Source of the DNA: Amblyomma americanum
Lineage: Eukaryota > Arthropoda > Arachnida > Ixodida > Ixodidae
Length of the DNA stretch: 64,000 nucleotides
Reading direction: 5' to 3'
Assembly (NCBI RefSeq): GCF_052857255.1
Contig: NC_135507.1
Span: 75,263,850-75,327,849, forward strand
Below the pieces are notes generated by a model. It was not told where the DNA came from, did no database searches, and saw nothing but the letters and a program-made list of their open reading frames with translations. Of the stretch, positions 1 to 10,894 are shown one piece after another; the stretch's first letter is position 1, and each line of letters opens with the position of its first letter. The position numbers and the translations under genes were made by a program.

Positions 1-321
1 GGGGTGACTGTTATGGTTGCTGTGATAAGGCGGGCAACGATATTACTCGGTGGTGTGTTTACACATACAGTAGTAGCGAACGCTCTCTGGGCTCCCTATT
101 GACATGGACACTGCCGCACTCCTCAGGGCCATAATGTTGTATTGCCAGCGGTTTTGCGTCACAGAACAGTGTCAGCCTAACTGTGACGAAAAGCATGTAT
201 TAACCAGTAAGCATTTGATGAGCCACTAAGCCTCAAGCAGCCAGCCAATACACGAGTTTCAATGGTGATTGTTAAGTCGGGGAAGGGAATTCTCACAACA
301 ATGTTACAACCTAACTGACCG
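1..321. other. No feature recognised
   Basis: I see no coding motif, repeat or RNA signal here. Reading frames are short and unremarkable. Confidence 0.4.
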
Positions 322-500
322 AACCATGGCCTTTTGGTAGAGCATCCGCCTCGCATTCGGGTGGTGCTGGGTTCGATCCCCAGTGCCGCCAGGTACCCAC
401 CAGTTTTTAATGGGTGCAAGATTTCCCCCGGCCTGGTGCTCGTCTCTTCTGGGTGAGATGCTTGGGAAAAGGGTCTTGACTACAGCTGCTCCGACGTATC
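322..500 (+). repeat. tRNA-derived SINE, family B
   Basis: The head is tRNA-like. An A-box-like stretch lies at about 334-348 and a B box (gggttcgatccc) at 369-380, followed by CCGCC. The body then reads gtacccaccagt, aatgggtgcaag and cggcctggtgctcg. The same body follows tRNA-like heads on the minus strand at 1310-1500 and 59205-59405, so this is a dispersed family rather than a functional tRNA gene. The acceptor-stem arms do not pair convincingly. Confidence 0.7.
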
Positions 501-854
501 AACGATAAGTTCTGCCGTCAATGTTAAATCCACCACGTGCGGTAGAAGCCCATTTGTGGCCCTTTTTTTATGACTGCTGCTGCTGCTGTGTGCCAGCGGG
601 TCAAGGTTCGGCGAGTTCTATCGAGAGAACTGCGGGCGACGGTGTGTGCATCTCGCAAGAGAGGAGGCGTCGTCGCGGAGACACCATGGCACTGAGGGAG
701 TTGCCTTCACTGCGGAAGGTCTGCTTTGTCCTCACTGAGGAGGAGATGCCGTTGCGCTAGGGCGTGCGCGCACTCAGGGACAGCGCATCGAGGCTATGCT
801 TGCGTTCAAACCACGTTGGCCGAAGGGGTACCACCTTTAGCAGGCTGCGAGGTG
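501..854. other. No feature recognised
   Basis: Only short open frames, a CTG-rich patch near 575 and moderate GC. Nothing supports a gene. Confidence 0.35.
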
Positions 855-1500
855 ATTCGAAAGTCGGGCTTCGCCTGCGAAGGGTGTAGCGGTGTTTACG
901 GACCCTCTACCAAGCGAACACCGCTAAAGAAAGCCGGGCGCCAGGCCGGGGGCCACTATTACCCATTTTTATCAGTGGGTGTCCAGCGGTGGGGTTTCGA
1001 ACCAACCACGTCCCGCAGCCGAGAAGGGCCCAAGGGTTCTTCACTTGCGAGTTAAACACGAACCACCTTTGCAGGCAGAGCTGTTCGAAACTGGATTTGC
1101 CCCCGAAGGGGTGCAGCAGGGTTTTGCGGAGCCTCCTCCAAGCACACACACCCCTGAAGAAGCCGTGCGCTGGGCCGGTGGTGGCTTGTACCCATTCCTA
1201 CCTGTGGGCGTCCAGCGGGCGGGTTTCGAACCAACCACCTCCCGCAGCCGAAGCGGACGCCCAGACCACGACTGCGGGCCTTGGTCCCACCTCGGCAGTG
1301 GGTTTTTGGACCAAGTCCACAAGGTCGGGATTTGAAGGCGCAGGCTCCTTTGCCAAGCCATTAAACTCTAGCAAGGCGAGCACCAGGCCGGGCCATAGCT
1401 TGTACCCATTTTGAGAAAGCCAGTGGGTAACCGGCCGGCAGTGGGAGTTGAACCCACCACCTCCCAAAGCAGAGGCGGGTACACTATGAGCCACGGCTGC
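855..1500 (-). repeat. Cluster of three degenerate family-B SINE copies
   Basis: Three minus-strand units follow one another. Each has a B-box-like core, seen on the plus strand as ggtttcgaacc at 993-1003 and 1222-1232 and gggagttgaaccc at 1443-1455. Each core is followed on the minus strand by the body motif with a variant of atgggta and then ccggcctgg or ccggccc. The outermost copy (1310-1500) is the most complete. The overlapping open frames of 60-141 codons here are frame shadows of these GC-rich SINEs. Confidence 0.6.
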
Positions 1501-1579
1501 GGATACTTGGTATTACTGTATTTTAACTGTATTTTAAATAAATAAATAACTCTTGCTCTTTTCTACATTACAAGTTTTT

Positions 1580-3270
1580 TCAGTAAGAGCGGTATTTTTG
1601 TGGTTCATCACCATCAGCCCGACTACGCTCACTGCAGGGCAGAGGCCCTTCCCATGTCACTTCAATTAACCCTGCCCTTTGCCAGCAATGGCCACCGTAT
1701 CCCCACAAACTTAATTTCATCCCACCTCCCCACCCCTTAAATTTTTGCCACTTCCTGTTACGGTTGCCTTCTCTTGGAATCCACTCCGTCACCTTTAAGG
1801 GCCAGTGGTTATCTTGCCTTCGCATTAGATGCCCTGCCCATCTTTTTCTGGATTTTGACTAGGATGCCACTAACCCGTTTGTTCCCTCACAGACTCTGCC
1901 CACTTTAAGTCCCTTAACATTACGCCTATCATTTTTCTTTCCATAGCTTGCTGCATTGTCCTTAAACTGAGCTTAATCCTTTTCGTTAGCCACCGCGTTT
2001 CTCCCTCGTCGGTGAGTACCGGTAAGATGCAGCTGTCGTGCACCTTTCTCCCGAGGGATACTCGTAAATTGCCGTTCTATTATCTGAAAGAACCTGCCAT
2101 ATGCACTACACTTCCAGCACCTCCCTACCAATTGTGAACTGCTGTTCCCTTGCGAGACTGTTCAACATTACTTTGGTTTTCTGCATGTCAATTTTCGGAC
2201 CCATCGTTTTGCAATTTATCTCGTGAGTGACTCGGCAAGGCAATGTCATCAGCGAATCACAGATGATTCGGGTATTCCCAATTGAGGCCCCGGAACACCT
2301 CCTGTAAACAGGCGGTGAATAGCATTGGAGAGATAGTGTCTCCCTGCCTGATGACCTTCCTTATTCGAATCTTATTGCTGACTTCATGAAGGACTATGGT
2401 ATCTGTGCAGGCGTTATAGATATCTAGTATTTTCATCTAAGCCTCTCCTGCACCCCGATTCCGCAATGCCTGCATGACAGCCGAGGTTTCCACGAAGTGA
2501 AATGCTTTGTCGTAATCAATGAACACTATATATAGGGGTTGGTTATATTCTGCACATTTCTTCATCAGTTGATAGTGTGAACATAGTCTACTGTGCAGTA
2601 TCCTTTACGAAAGCTTGCCTGACCAATTGGTTGATTGAAGTCCAAGGTTGTTCCGATTCTATTTGTTATTACCGAAGTAAACACCGGGTAGGCAACAGGC
2701 AGTAAGGTGATCGGTCTGCAATCTTTCCTCTCCTTGGCGAAGATGTTAGCGTTCTTCCAAGCTTCTGGTATGGTCAAGGTCATTTTGAATAGAGTGGCGT
2801 TTTTCCAGCACTATCTCCCCTCTGTCCTCCAATAGATCTGCTGTTACATGATCGTCACCAGCCATTTTTTCCCCTTTGCCCTGCTCCCAAGGCTTTTTTT
2901 ACTTTTGTTGATGGGATGTCCCATTGCTGTGCACTACTGCCTCATGAACATTCCATTTACACTGTCTAGAGTATAGATTTGTGTATAACTCTTTGGCTAC
3001 TTTAACCATCTTATGCATATTGCTATGACATTGCCCACTTTGTCTCTTAGAACATCTTTTTACGTACGCCTAGTTTCCTCTTCACTGATCTTAGGTTACC
3101 TGTTCTTCAGAGCATGCTCAATTTTCTCCATATTAAACTTCCTTATGTCGGCTACCTTGCACTTATTACTTGGATCTCTCTGCCAGTTCTATTTTCTCTC
3201 TAGAACTAAACGCTACTGCATTGGTCACCATTGTTTTCATTCACTCAGTGACATACATTTTTCGCTTGCC
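1580..3270 (-). mobile_element. RTE-like non-LTR retrotransposon, decayed
   Basis: Conceptual minus-strand translation gives an ordered RT domain broken by stops and frameshifts. The order is: an upstream stretch with DIRKFNMEKIEHAL near 3120; SWKNAN-like EAWKNAN and CRPITLLPVAY near 2700-2770; FRKGY near 2610; YDKAFHFVETSAVMQAL near 2500; RQGDTISPMLFTACL near 2340; and FADDIALPS near 2240. The VTEWIPRE tail is near 1780. This order and wording is typical of RTE-clade LINEs. No endonuclease domain, TSD or complete ORF was seen, so it is an inactive 5'-truncated copy. Confidence 0.75.
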
Positions 3271-3404
3271 ACCTAGAAAAAAAGAGAAAATTCTGCATGT
3301 AGACAGAATTGCTTAACCAGGCCTGGGGTGCAGCCTGATCTCGGTTACCTGAACCAACAATGCACTCCCTCAGCAGCGCAGGATTTGGCCACCCTGGTGT
3401 TGTA

Positions 3405-3780
3405 CTTGGCCAGGAGGAGGTGGAAAAACTTTATTAAAAAGAAGGAAAGTTGTTTGAGCTTACGGGTGGGGCCCTCATTCCCGGGCTTCATTGGCTTGAG
3501 CTGCCCTGCGGTATGAGGGCCCATTGATCCTCCAGGTTATCGCTTAAGTCACCTTCCACCACTCAAAAGACATGATTTCCATCTGCAGAGTGTTTGGTTT
3601 GGCCCCACATCCCCACGAAATGTCGAAAAGTGTAGGGTGGGCCTGGCACCAAGGACATGTGTCTGTGTATAATGTTGGGTGTATGAAATGTAGTCAATAG
3701 AGGTTTCGAAATGTGTTCGTCTGCACCTGCCGCCGAGAGAAGGCATCTGGAGTGTCTAATATCCTACGAGGTGGGGGAAG
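3405..3780 (-). mobile_element. 3' end of a LINE (Cys/His tail)
   Basis: On the minus strand, about 3665-3590 encodes CPWCQAHPTLFDISWGC, a C-x2-C...C motif seen at the C terminus of many I/Jockey-type LINE ORF2 proteins. Downstream is AATAAAGTTTTTCC near 3428-3440, an A-rich 3' end also seen near 24265. Homology may reach about 4270 but I could not confirm it. Confidence 0.5.
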
Positions 3781-5479
3781 CGTCTCCTTTGAAGACGCTG
3801 AAACTCAAGGCGCTCATTATACATGAAAGGTAGAGGAGTAAACGCCACCATGGCACGTGGCCCCGCTCAGCTGACGATACCTCAAGCAAGAGCATGTGCC
3901 CTCTCGTTTCCCCCGTCCCTGGCTTGGGGTCCAGGTAATGTGGTGGTGCTTGGCGAAGGGTGTAGTGCCCATGAGCCAGGTGACATGCTTGGAAACTCGG
4001 CCATTCAGGAAGTTTCAACACGGCGTTATGAGTCTTATCACATGAGTGCTTTGACCTTGGGACTCAATGTCTAATGGCAACCTTCTATAAGCAAACCAAT
4101 TTACCCTCGGCCCTCAGAGGAGCAACTGACCAAGGCAGCAGTCAGACCTGTGACGCAGCGGAGGGTACTAAGAATCTCTGGCTCCGGACAGGCCATCACA
4201 GGAAACAGCCTGACGCCAGAACCTCATCCAGAGAGGCTAGCCTAGCAGCGATGTTCCAAGGAACTAGAAGGCATTAAATGGAATGCAATATGGTGTAGTG
4301 AGGTTAGGTACAAGCTGAAGGTGGTGTAGGCCTACACATATAAATCCAGCCACAATGACCAGATCGCTGAAAGCTTCTATGAAGCCAATGAATTTTTCCT
4401 CGGTGTCCCTTGAAGGATAGCTTAAGCGTTCAAGTTTTCTGCCTCAAAATACTGCAAAATCAAGCTGCACTCGCATTTCACATTTCAGAGTAGGGTACTC
4501 GTCAGTTCATTTTTCTTACCTTTCAAGTTTCTGTGAAAGGTGCAGAGCTTTCATGTATAGCCCTATGGCTGCACTCACTAATGAGTAATTACTGATTTAA
4601 ATGGAAACTTACTGCCCCCTGCTTGGAAGAAACAACTCCACAAAAATACCAACACAAACACTTTCATGCAAGACAGAACCACAAGCATCTTAAAACCAAG
4701 ACCCTAAAAGGGTCAGGTCTCACAGCAGCAATTTCACTTGGGGACCCGATAATTCCTACACGAAAATACAAACATAGATGTGTAGTCTATTCTTCAGCAT
4801 ACTAGTGTCCACCACAACAAGCACTGTCAATAACAAGTGGAAAGAACCCAATGCCTATCAATCAAAAGGCTTTGCAAAGTATCACCACTGTTCGCTGGAA
4901 TGCTCCCATTTTTCTAAACGGCAGTTTCATAGCACAAGACTTGAAGACTTAACACTTGGCATTTAACCAGATCAGTGCTCAAAAAGTTCCAGAAATCATG
5001 GCCTTGGCATGGAACTGACCAGCACCAAAAACATTCCCAATCCCACAAGCAGAGCAATGCTGAGCAAAAAACTGCACACTTTTGCTGCGAAGCGCAGCTA
5101 CAGTCAGGATAATAAGGTTCACATCAAGAAGTTGGACTGCTGAGCACAGCAGGTGCTGTCAATGGAGAGGCTTCAAAAACAGTGTCCAACTTCCTATGAA
5201 TTCCTTCTACGCGTGGCAATACTTCAACGCACAATTCTTTTTGGAACTAAGCATATACAATGACACGCACACAGTGTCCAACACATAATGCATATACATC
5301 CACTCACACACCAGCTACCACACAGGCACATGCAGCTTTTAATGTGCGCCTGAGAAACGGGAATTTCACACATGCGGTATGCAAAGCACAGTGCATGTGT
5401 ACACTTCACACACACGTGCTTCACAGACTCAAAAGAAAACATTTGATAAAAATCTGCCTGGTTGGGAAAATTAATTTAG
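3781..5479. other. No gene recognised
   Basis: AT-rich intergenic DNA with several short frames, none with a recognisable domain. CA/TG-rich sequence lies at 5255-5420. Confidence 0.35.
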
Positions 5480-5640
5480 TAGAAGGATGACTGACGCCAA
5501 CCAGGTTAATTTTTGAAAAACAAGACGCTCCGGAACCGGCTCGGTCCCTTCTTCACGGTGTGACTACGGGCGAGGCACAGCTTGGCTTTTTAAGCCCTCA
5601 TGTTGAATACCTCCGGGTCAATGGCCGCAAACCATGGATG
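5480..5640 (-). mobile_element. Probable Penelope-like element 3' region, remnant
   Basis: The minus strand reads caccgtgaagaaggga, then a GGTTCCGG box and gcgtcttgttttt. This parallels the 3' region of the clear PLE at 31.3 kb (ctgtgaacaagaaacccg then cgaaacgtctttc). A short inverted repeat of CCTGGTTGG and CCAACCAGG lies at 5458-5505. The assignment rests on this layout only. Confidence 0.35.
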
Positions 5641-6184
5641 TAAGACGAATGAAGTGTCCCCAGGGAGCGATTCACATTCCTTCGTGTCTGTTGTATGTGC
5701 CATGACTCCAGCAGAAGCCTCCTGTGACGGTTAGCTTCGGTCTTCAGTGCAATAGTGCCATCAAAGTCAAGGCTTCACAGATTGACGGCCTGGCCAGTTT
5801 TGCATAAATACTGGAAGTAAAGCACTAACCACTTTTCATACCAATTTCACGCCATGCAACTGATGTAGATGCAAAATTGTGGCACAGTTCTGCATGCCAA
5901 GTTGGATGCTAGTGCACTGAACAAATTGCTTGCATTTTAGAACCACAGGTGGCAATGGTCAGAGTGGACCCAAACATTGTAATAAGAAGATTCTGTCCCA
6001 CAGGGCAGTGTTCTGGCAAAATATTCTTGGCAACAATAATTGTCATTCTGAAAATGCACAGCCTATGTCAGAAATGTACCACCCTAGCAGTTTGCTTCTA
6101 AACTGTGCACTGGGGCTCTACAGCCCTCCCAGAAGTGTTGAGCCTCAAAGCCCAAATGCAAGGCTGTATATCTTCGACAAAGGC
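5641..6184. other. No feature recognised
   Basis: No motif or repeat that I can name. Confidence 0.35.
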
Positions 6185-6445
6185 TGTACCGCCAACAGCA
6201 CACTTAACACAAATGCACGAATGCATGTCCTGCACGGACACTTGAGCCGCTAAGCGGTGGGCACGGGGCCAAGAGCATGCTGCACGGTGTGTTTGCGGTG
6301 GTTGGCGACAGCTGATGTCCTGTCTCAACCTTTATGTTGTCTCAGACCCAGCGGCCGACGCCCAGCGGTTCTAATATCAGTTGAAGACATGCGCTCGAGC
6401 ATTCGTGTTAAGCTAATGCCGACAGCCCTTCACCCGAGATGAGAT
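6185..6445. repeat. Imperfect inverted repeat
   Basis: The stretch with cacttaacacaaatgc, gcatgtcctgcac and gccgctaagcggtggg (6187-6270) reappears in inverse, diverged form at 6350-6445 (cttaacacgaatgc, gcatgtcttcaac and gaaccgctgggcg on the minus strand). It is probably a small foldback element. TSDs and ends are not resolved. Confidence 0.4.
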
Positions 6446-7127
6446 GACAGCATGCATCATACTCCTCTATGCAACCAAGTAAAAAAAAGGCCTTACCGGT
6501 TTTTTTCAAGAAATTCTGTGAGCTCCCGAACAGCATTCTCGAGAAATTCTTGGTAAACTTGGTTCGCATACAGGCACTGCTGTAAGTCAGACGGTGCTTC
6601 CGTATTGCTTGAGCCTGGCCAAAGGTGAGAAAGTATATGCACTTGTTTTCTCAAGTTTATAAAACAAGAACAAATTCAGCGCGCAAACCAGCACTCGGTG
6701 TGTGCGGTAACATTTAAGGCAACCAAAACCCCATCCTCCAGTGGGTGGCAAAACGCGCTCTCCTTCGGACAAGTGACGCGGTACGGACCACCGCCAGCTC
6801 ATTACTGTCATTTACAAATCGCACAGTGTAGTAAGTTATTGAATAAGCAGCCGCGCATCACAACGCGTGCAACGCAGTAGAATAAAATACACGTAATAAA
6901 TGCCTGCCGCCCTCCCGTTTATCCACGGTGCTGGTGCTTAAAGAATTTTGTAGCGTATAGCGAGGTTTTTTCAAGCTACCGCGAATGGTGCCGTCGTGCT
7001 GCATTCCATGCACGTGTATTAAAAAAGGGGGTATCCGCAAGCTTCGTTCACTGCGGCTCGCTTCACACTTCTTACAACTACTGCTTATAACTTCTTTTTC
7101 TCTGACGACACGTCAATGTAAATACTG
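6446..7127. other. No gene recognised
   Basis: No coding motif seen. It would be intron of the minus-strand gene whose possible first exon is at 7248-7510, if that gene is real. Confidence 0.3.
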
Positions 7128-7247
7128 ATGGTTTATGGGGCTTTAACGTCCCAAAGCGACTCAGGCTATGGGGGACGCCGTAGAGAAGGGCTCCGGATAA
7201 TTTCGACCACCTGGGGTTATTTAACGTGCACTGACACCACAGTACAC
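7128..7247 (-). repeat. 5'-truncated Ruka-like SINE
   Basis: The minus strand reads gtgtactgtggtgtcagtgc, acgttaaataacccc, ggtggtcgaaatta, tccggagccc, then cgactttgggacgttaaag-type sequence and ccataaacc. This is the 3' half of the family that is complete at 40739-40967. The tRNA-like head is missing. Its left edge abuts, and partly supplies, the splice donor of the adjacent exon. Confidence 0.75.
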
Positions 7248-7510
7248 TTACCAAGAAGAGATTCATTTTCGGCGTCGTTGTCGGAGTCGTTTTCCTCTGC
7301 CATAACGGGTGTGCCAACGTCGACATACTCTGAGCAGGCATCGTAAAATTGCTCGTCGGACTCGTCGCTGTCGAACTCCTCGGCGTCGGAAACGCCGGGA
7401 AAGAGCGCTATCTGCGGACGCAAGTCAAGAGGCGTGGCGTTACTTAGCCCCGGCTCGGCGTTACTTGGCCCCGGCTCGGCGTTACTTGGCCCCGGCTCGC
7501 TATAGTCCAT
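7248..7510 (-). CDS. Probable first coding exon, unrecognised acidic repeat protein
   Basis: An open frame starts with ATG at 7510-7508 (MDYSEPGPSNA) and runs about 87 codons to a strong donor, CTTG|GTAAGTG, at 7247. Visible features are three tandem EPGPSNA/EPGLSNA heptads and an Asp/Glu/Ser-rich stretch (DAEEFDSDESDEQFYD, then EENDSDNDAENES). No known domain is evident; it resembles an intrinsically disordered N terminus. The frame is open further upstream but its start there is not ATG, so I chose the first ATG. GC-rich sequence upstream (7511-7700) could be a promoter. Later exons were not found, and the intron begins inside a truncated SINE. It could also be an N-terminal fragment of a transposase or a spurious frame. 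Confidence 0.4.
7440..7500 (-). repeat. 21-bp coding tandem repeat, three copies
   Basis: The plus-strand unit cggcgttacttggccccggct occurs three times with one substitution. It encodes the heptad AEPGPSN on the minus strand. Confidence 0.85.
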
Positions 7511-8059
7511 GTCAGATTCGTCCAGCCGCACGCGGAGGTGCGTGCGAACAACGAGAACCCACCACGCGCTTCGGACGTTCGCACACGTTTGCACCTTGAT
7601 TTCGCGCTGCTAGTGGCTAGGCCTAGGCACCCTAGCGCTGCTGCCGCAAACGACAGCGGAACGTTTGGCCGCCGCTAGGCGCCGCCACTCGAGAGTCGAT
7701 TTGCCTCTGAAGCAATGTAAGTTTATTGAAATAAATTTACAAGGAGAAGAACGTAGCTGTGAACTAGCAGGAAATTAGAAATTGATAGCGGGCCGTAGTC
7801 GGGTTCGGACTCCAGACTGTCAGGACTGAAGTAGCGGTGGGTAGTGCCGGGCCACAGTTCTTGATACCAGCCCGTTCAGACCTCTAGCGCCGAGTTACCA
7901 GCATCCTCGGAACCCATAGAGTTTATAGTAAGTAAGCTCTATGGTAAGAAACTCTATGTCGGAACCGAAACAGAGATATTAGATTAGATAGATAGATCAT
8001 AGTTTCTTACTATTAACTAGAGGGAAAGCTGGCGACGCACCCCGCGTGTTTCCAAATGC
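7511..8059. other. GC-rich upstream sequence, then AT-rich spacer
   Basis: 7511-7700 is GC-rich and could hold the promoter of the minus-strand exon, but I see no TATA box. Around 7915-8030 the motif taagaaactctatg and its inverse recur, with a short GATA run at 7985-8000. No gene seen. Confidence 0.3.
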
Positions 8060-8245
8060 CTGAAGATGCAGCAGCAGAAGGTCCGGTAGCGTCACTAAAC
8101 ATAAAAACACAAGCAAAACAAAACGATTACGCCGCTTACGTTTGTTCGAGCATACCACTTATTGCACAAACTGAAATGCATTGTTAACAAAATAACATCT
8201 TGCATTAAAACTTTTGCACAGCAATCCACTCTTTACATCGCCTGC
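8060..8245 (-). repeat. Dispersed repeat R1, copy 1
   Basis: The minus strand reads gttttaatgca, caatgcatttcagtttgtgc, aataagtggtatgctcgaac, gtaatcg and gtgacgctaccgga through to gctgctgcatcttcagg and tttggaaacacgcg. It matches the plus strand at 41285-41464 with few substitutions. It continues in sequence now stranded at 47520-47560, beyond a SINE insertion. The family is unidentified, with no coding capacity. Confidence 0.65.
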
Positions 8246-10139
8246 GTTCGTCGCGCCATCTTCACGTCGGCCGACTGTGCCGCTGGCGGGGTGGCTGGTT
8301 TCGATCGAAGTTTCGCGGGGAAGAAATGTGCATAGGACATGAGTATCGCGCTACGGCACAGCCCCAAAACCAGCACGAGCGGTGTACAGGTTGAAAAAAA
8401 AAAACGAAGGTGAGCTATGCCGAAACTCCGTCTCGATAGTTGTCGCGCGATCCTGTCGTACACATTGGTGTGCAGCGTGTTTACTTAAAATAAAGGTGAT
8501 ACGCAAGCTGGCCCTGACTTCTCTTACGATCACATTTTTCCGTCCCATACCAAACATATGCCCGCAAATATCCTAAATGGTCTTGCTGCTGATCGCCTAG
8601 AGAACATTCCCCATATTCCCCATCGTACTGTTCTCTCCACTGATTCCTCCGGGAGCTGCGAGAAGGCGTCGATTAGGAAACATTAGCAGGAATGGCTTGG
8701 AGCTATTCCGCTTCGTATCCGTGATTACTCTCCTATATTCTTTTTAGAGTTTTTGGCTATTGGTTTGGCTCTTCTCAAAATTCTGGGACATGTAGCACGG
8801 GTTCTTATCCTTGCAGACTGCCTTTCAGTTTTATTTCTTTCCAAACTTCAGGAAAATCTGTATTGAATCGTTCCTTTAGGTTTTTTGTTCCACTCCCCGT
8901 GAGAAGTTAATTTGTCCGGGTATCTGGTCATTCAGGTGTCTGTTTTTGAGAGGCGGTCGATTTAATGCAACGTCAGCTCTGTCACAAAGTTCATGCCTGC
9001 CCTGTCCAGCTTTGACTGAGAAACATGTCGCGGAGCGGCGTCGACGACGGCATTCTCACCATAGCGCTCGAGGGGTCACTCAAAACTACTCCCCCCCCCC
9101 CCCCTCTCCTACCATTTTTGCCATACAGGTGGCAAGCGCTTGCACGTGTTGGGAACAGCAGAAGCGGATTGAATGCCCCGGCATTGTTCGCGGCCCCCAA
9201 TGACTCCTCGGGGGATGAAGGCAGTGTGCCGAATTCTTTCGACATTCCTTCATGTGTTCTTTTTTTCTTTTTGGAAGCTGCATTCCTCTGTGCGTGGCTC
9301 CTGAAGTGTCCTTTTTTCCCTGTGTTTTTTTTTTCTCTCATTCTTTGGCATGCGAAGGGGGCGACGGGAACGCCGCGCGCTGGCAGTTAGTCTGGAGATT
9401 TCGGTGCGTGCGGTCGTGAGTGAGGTCAGCCAGGGAAGTGGTCGGCAAGGAGCCTAGGCGGGGATCTGACGCGTAGAGCGCGGCGACGGTGGTCCCGAAG
9501 ACGGGAGGCCCAAGTTCGCCCGTATCCGCAAGCCCCCATCAGCCCCGCGACGAGCAACCGCAGCCCGACGCTCCCTGCGACCGGACCTTGCCACTCCGCA
9601 GCTAAGCCATCGTTTCTCACCACTCACTTCAACTCTTTTTAACTTTGTATTTTTGCTTTCTTTGTTTCTCGTTGTAATTCTTTTACTGTATTTCCGTCTC
9701 GTAACATTTTTGTATAGCAATCGCCCTGATGTTTCTTTCTTTGTGTTAATTGTTGTGTTAACGTGTTCAATTGGTGCTTGTGTTATTTGCGTCACGTCAG
9801 TGTACGGCGCTACCTTGTCGGGCATATTGTAATACTTGGTTGTTGTTTGCCTAATTAAATTAATTCGCTACGGAACTTGCCTACGCCTCATGCCTCCTGT
9901 CAGCGACTAATCAGGCGTGGCCCCTATCGCCGGTCAGCAGTCGAATCACAATCTTTCGCACGCGGGGCGGAGAAGTTTGTCGCTCCTCCCCCTCCGAACT
10001 TACGGAGAGTGCAGTGGTGGGCAGGTTGGCCCGATTAATTGTAACTTCGGCGCCAACCAACACCGCAGTCGCCCACGATATCTTGTCAAGCTCTCAGTGC
10101 CCTTGTAATCAATCTCGTCCTTTGCCTCATTCTGGTGGA
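8246..10139. other. No gene recognised; possible LTR-like or UTR-like stretch
   Basis: Homopolymers occur (C run near 9091-9105, T runs near 9250-9335). 9360-9900 is GC-rich then T-rich and could be an old repeat, but I found no paired copy or TG/CA boundaries. Open frames of up to 123 codons have low-complexity translations. Confidence 0.3.
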
Positions 10140-10333
10140 GATTTCGTTTCCTGCATTTCTAACATAGCTCAGCCAGCTTCAGTGATTCCGTTGCTCAATG
10201 CCGCGGGTTTTGAGCATTTAAAGTATGCCCTTAGTTGGAATATTTTGTCATATAAATCAAGGCTGTGTGAGGTGTCAATGACGCTTCTGCGATGCACAAT
10301 CCCCCACCTAAATTTGTACCATCGGGACAAAAG
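10140..10333 (+). pseudogene. LINE ORF2 C-terminal fragment (old LINE, part 1)
   Basis: The translation FEHLKYALSWNILSYKSRL, then PHLNLY-type sequence and HKSG, matches the C-terminal region of the LINE at 29375-29953 (EHLKYYWNRKICCSRQLEV, PPLNFYLHKSG). It is interrupted at 10334 by a MITE, resumes at 10673, is interrupted again at 10895 by a PLE, and resumes at 18545. Confidence 0.7.
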
Positions 10334-10672
10334 TGGTATACTCCATGCAGCGGGAGCCGGAACAACGAAAAACTAGTGTTCCTGTATATGCCCCCTGCGG
10401 GAGCATACGCAGGAACACTAGTTTTCCGTTGGTTATTCCGTAGTGTTCCTATACATGCTCCTGCAGGGAGCATATTTAGGAGCATATATAGGAGCACTGG
10501 GGAAAACTGCATCGTAACGCCATCTACAGGCGGCATCTGGGATCGAGACAGCCAGTTGGAGCCCTTTATTACCTGCAGGCATGTCGTTTGACTCGTTTCA
10601 ATGTTTCGTGCTTTAGATGGCATTACGGTGCAGTTTTCCGTTGCTCCGGCTCCCGTTGCATAGAGTATACCA
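10334..10672. mobile_element. MITE with 34-bp terminal inverted repeats
   Basis: The left end (tggtatactccatgcagcgg...) and the inverse of the right end (tggtatactctatgcaacgg...) match over about 34 bp with three mismatches. Inside are nested palindromes: a near-perfect one at about 10374-10422, reading ctagtgttcctgtatatgcc outward from the centre gcgggagcatac, and a related one at 10438-10500. There is no coding capacity. The element splits the LINE codons for HKSG and IAPD, so the surrounding LINE reading supports it being an insertion. The exact TSD is not resolved. Confidence 0.75.
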
Positions 10673-10894
10673 GTATTGCCCCCGATAGTGCATATGCAGA
10701 TGCGGGTTCGCTATGACAAACCTTTGTGACTGATGTGGGGAAGTTGAAACAATAGAACATTTTCTCCTCTCTCGCCTGCGGTTCACATTTCAGAGAAAGT
10801 CGTATCTGGAGGTCACCCTTGTGACGTTAGGACTCCTTGTGTCTCTTCCAGTTCTTCTCTCGTTCATTGTGAGCACCAAGGGATTCGCATTAAG
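10673..10894 (+). pseudogene. LINE ORF2 C-terminal fragment (old LINE, part 2)
   Basis: The reading resumes as IAPDSAYAD, then a decayed Cys-rich tail region, and SLPVLLSF-STKGFAL. The sequence ends in CATTAAG at 10888-10894, duplicated at 18538-18544 where the LINE continues (ALSRVCGYLRDYNW). Confidence 0.65.

Noticed and set aside
330..385. A tRNA gene
   Set aside because: A and B boxes are present but the acceptor stem does not pair, and the same head plus a shared nontRNA body recurs elsewhere, so it is a SINE.
9454..9825. 123-codon minus-strand frame
   Set aside because: Low-complexity translation, and the opposite strand looks like UTR or repeat; no family recognised.
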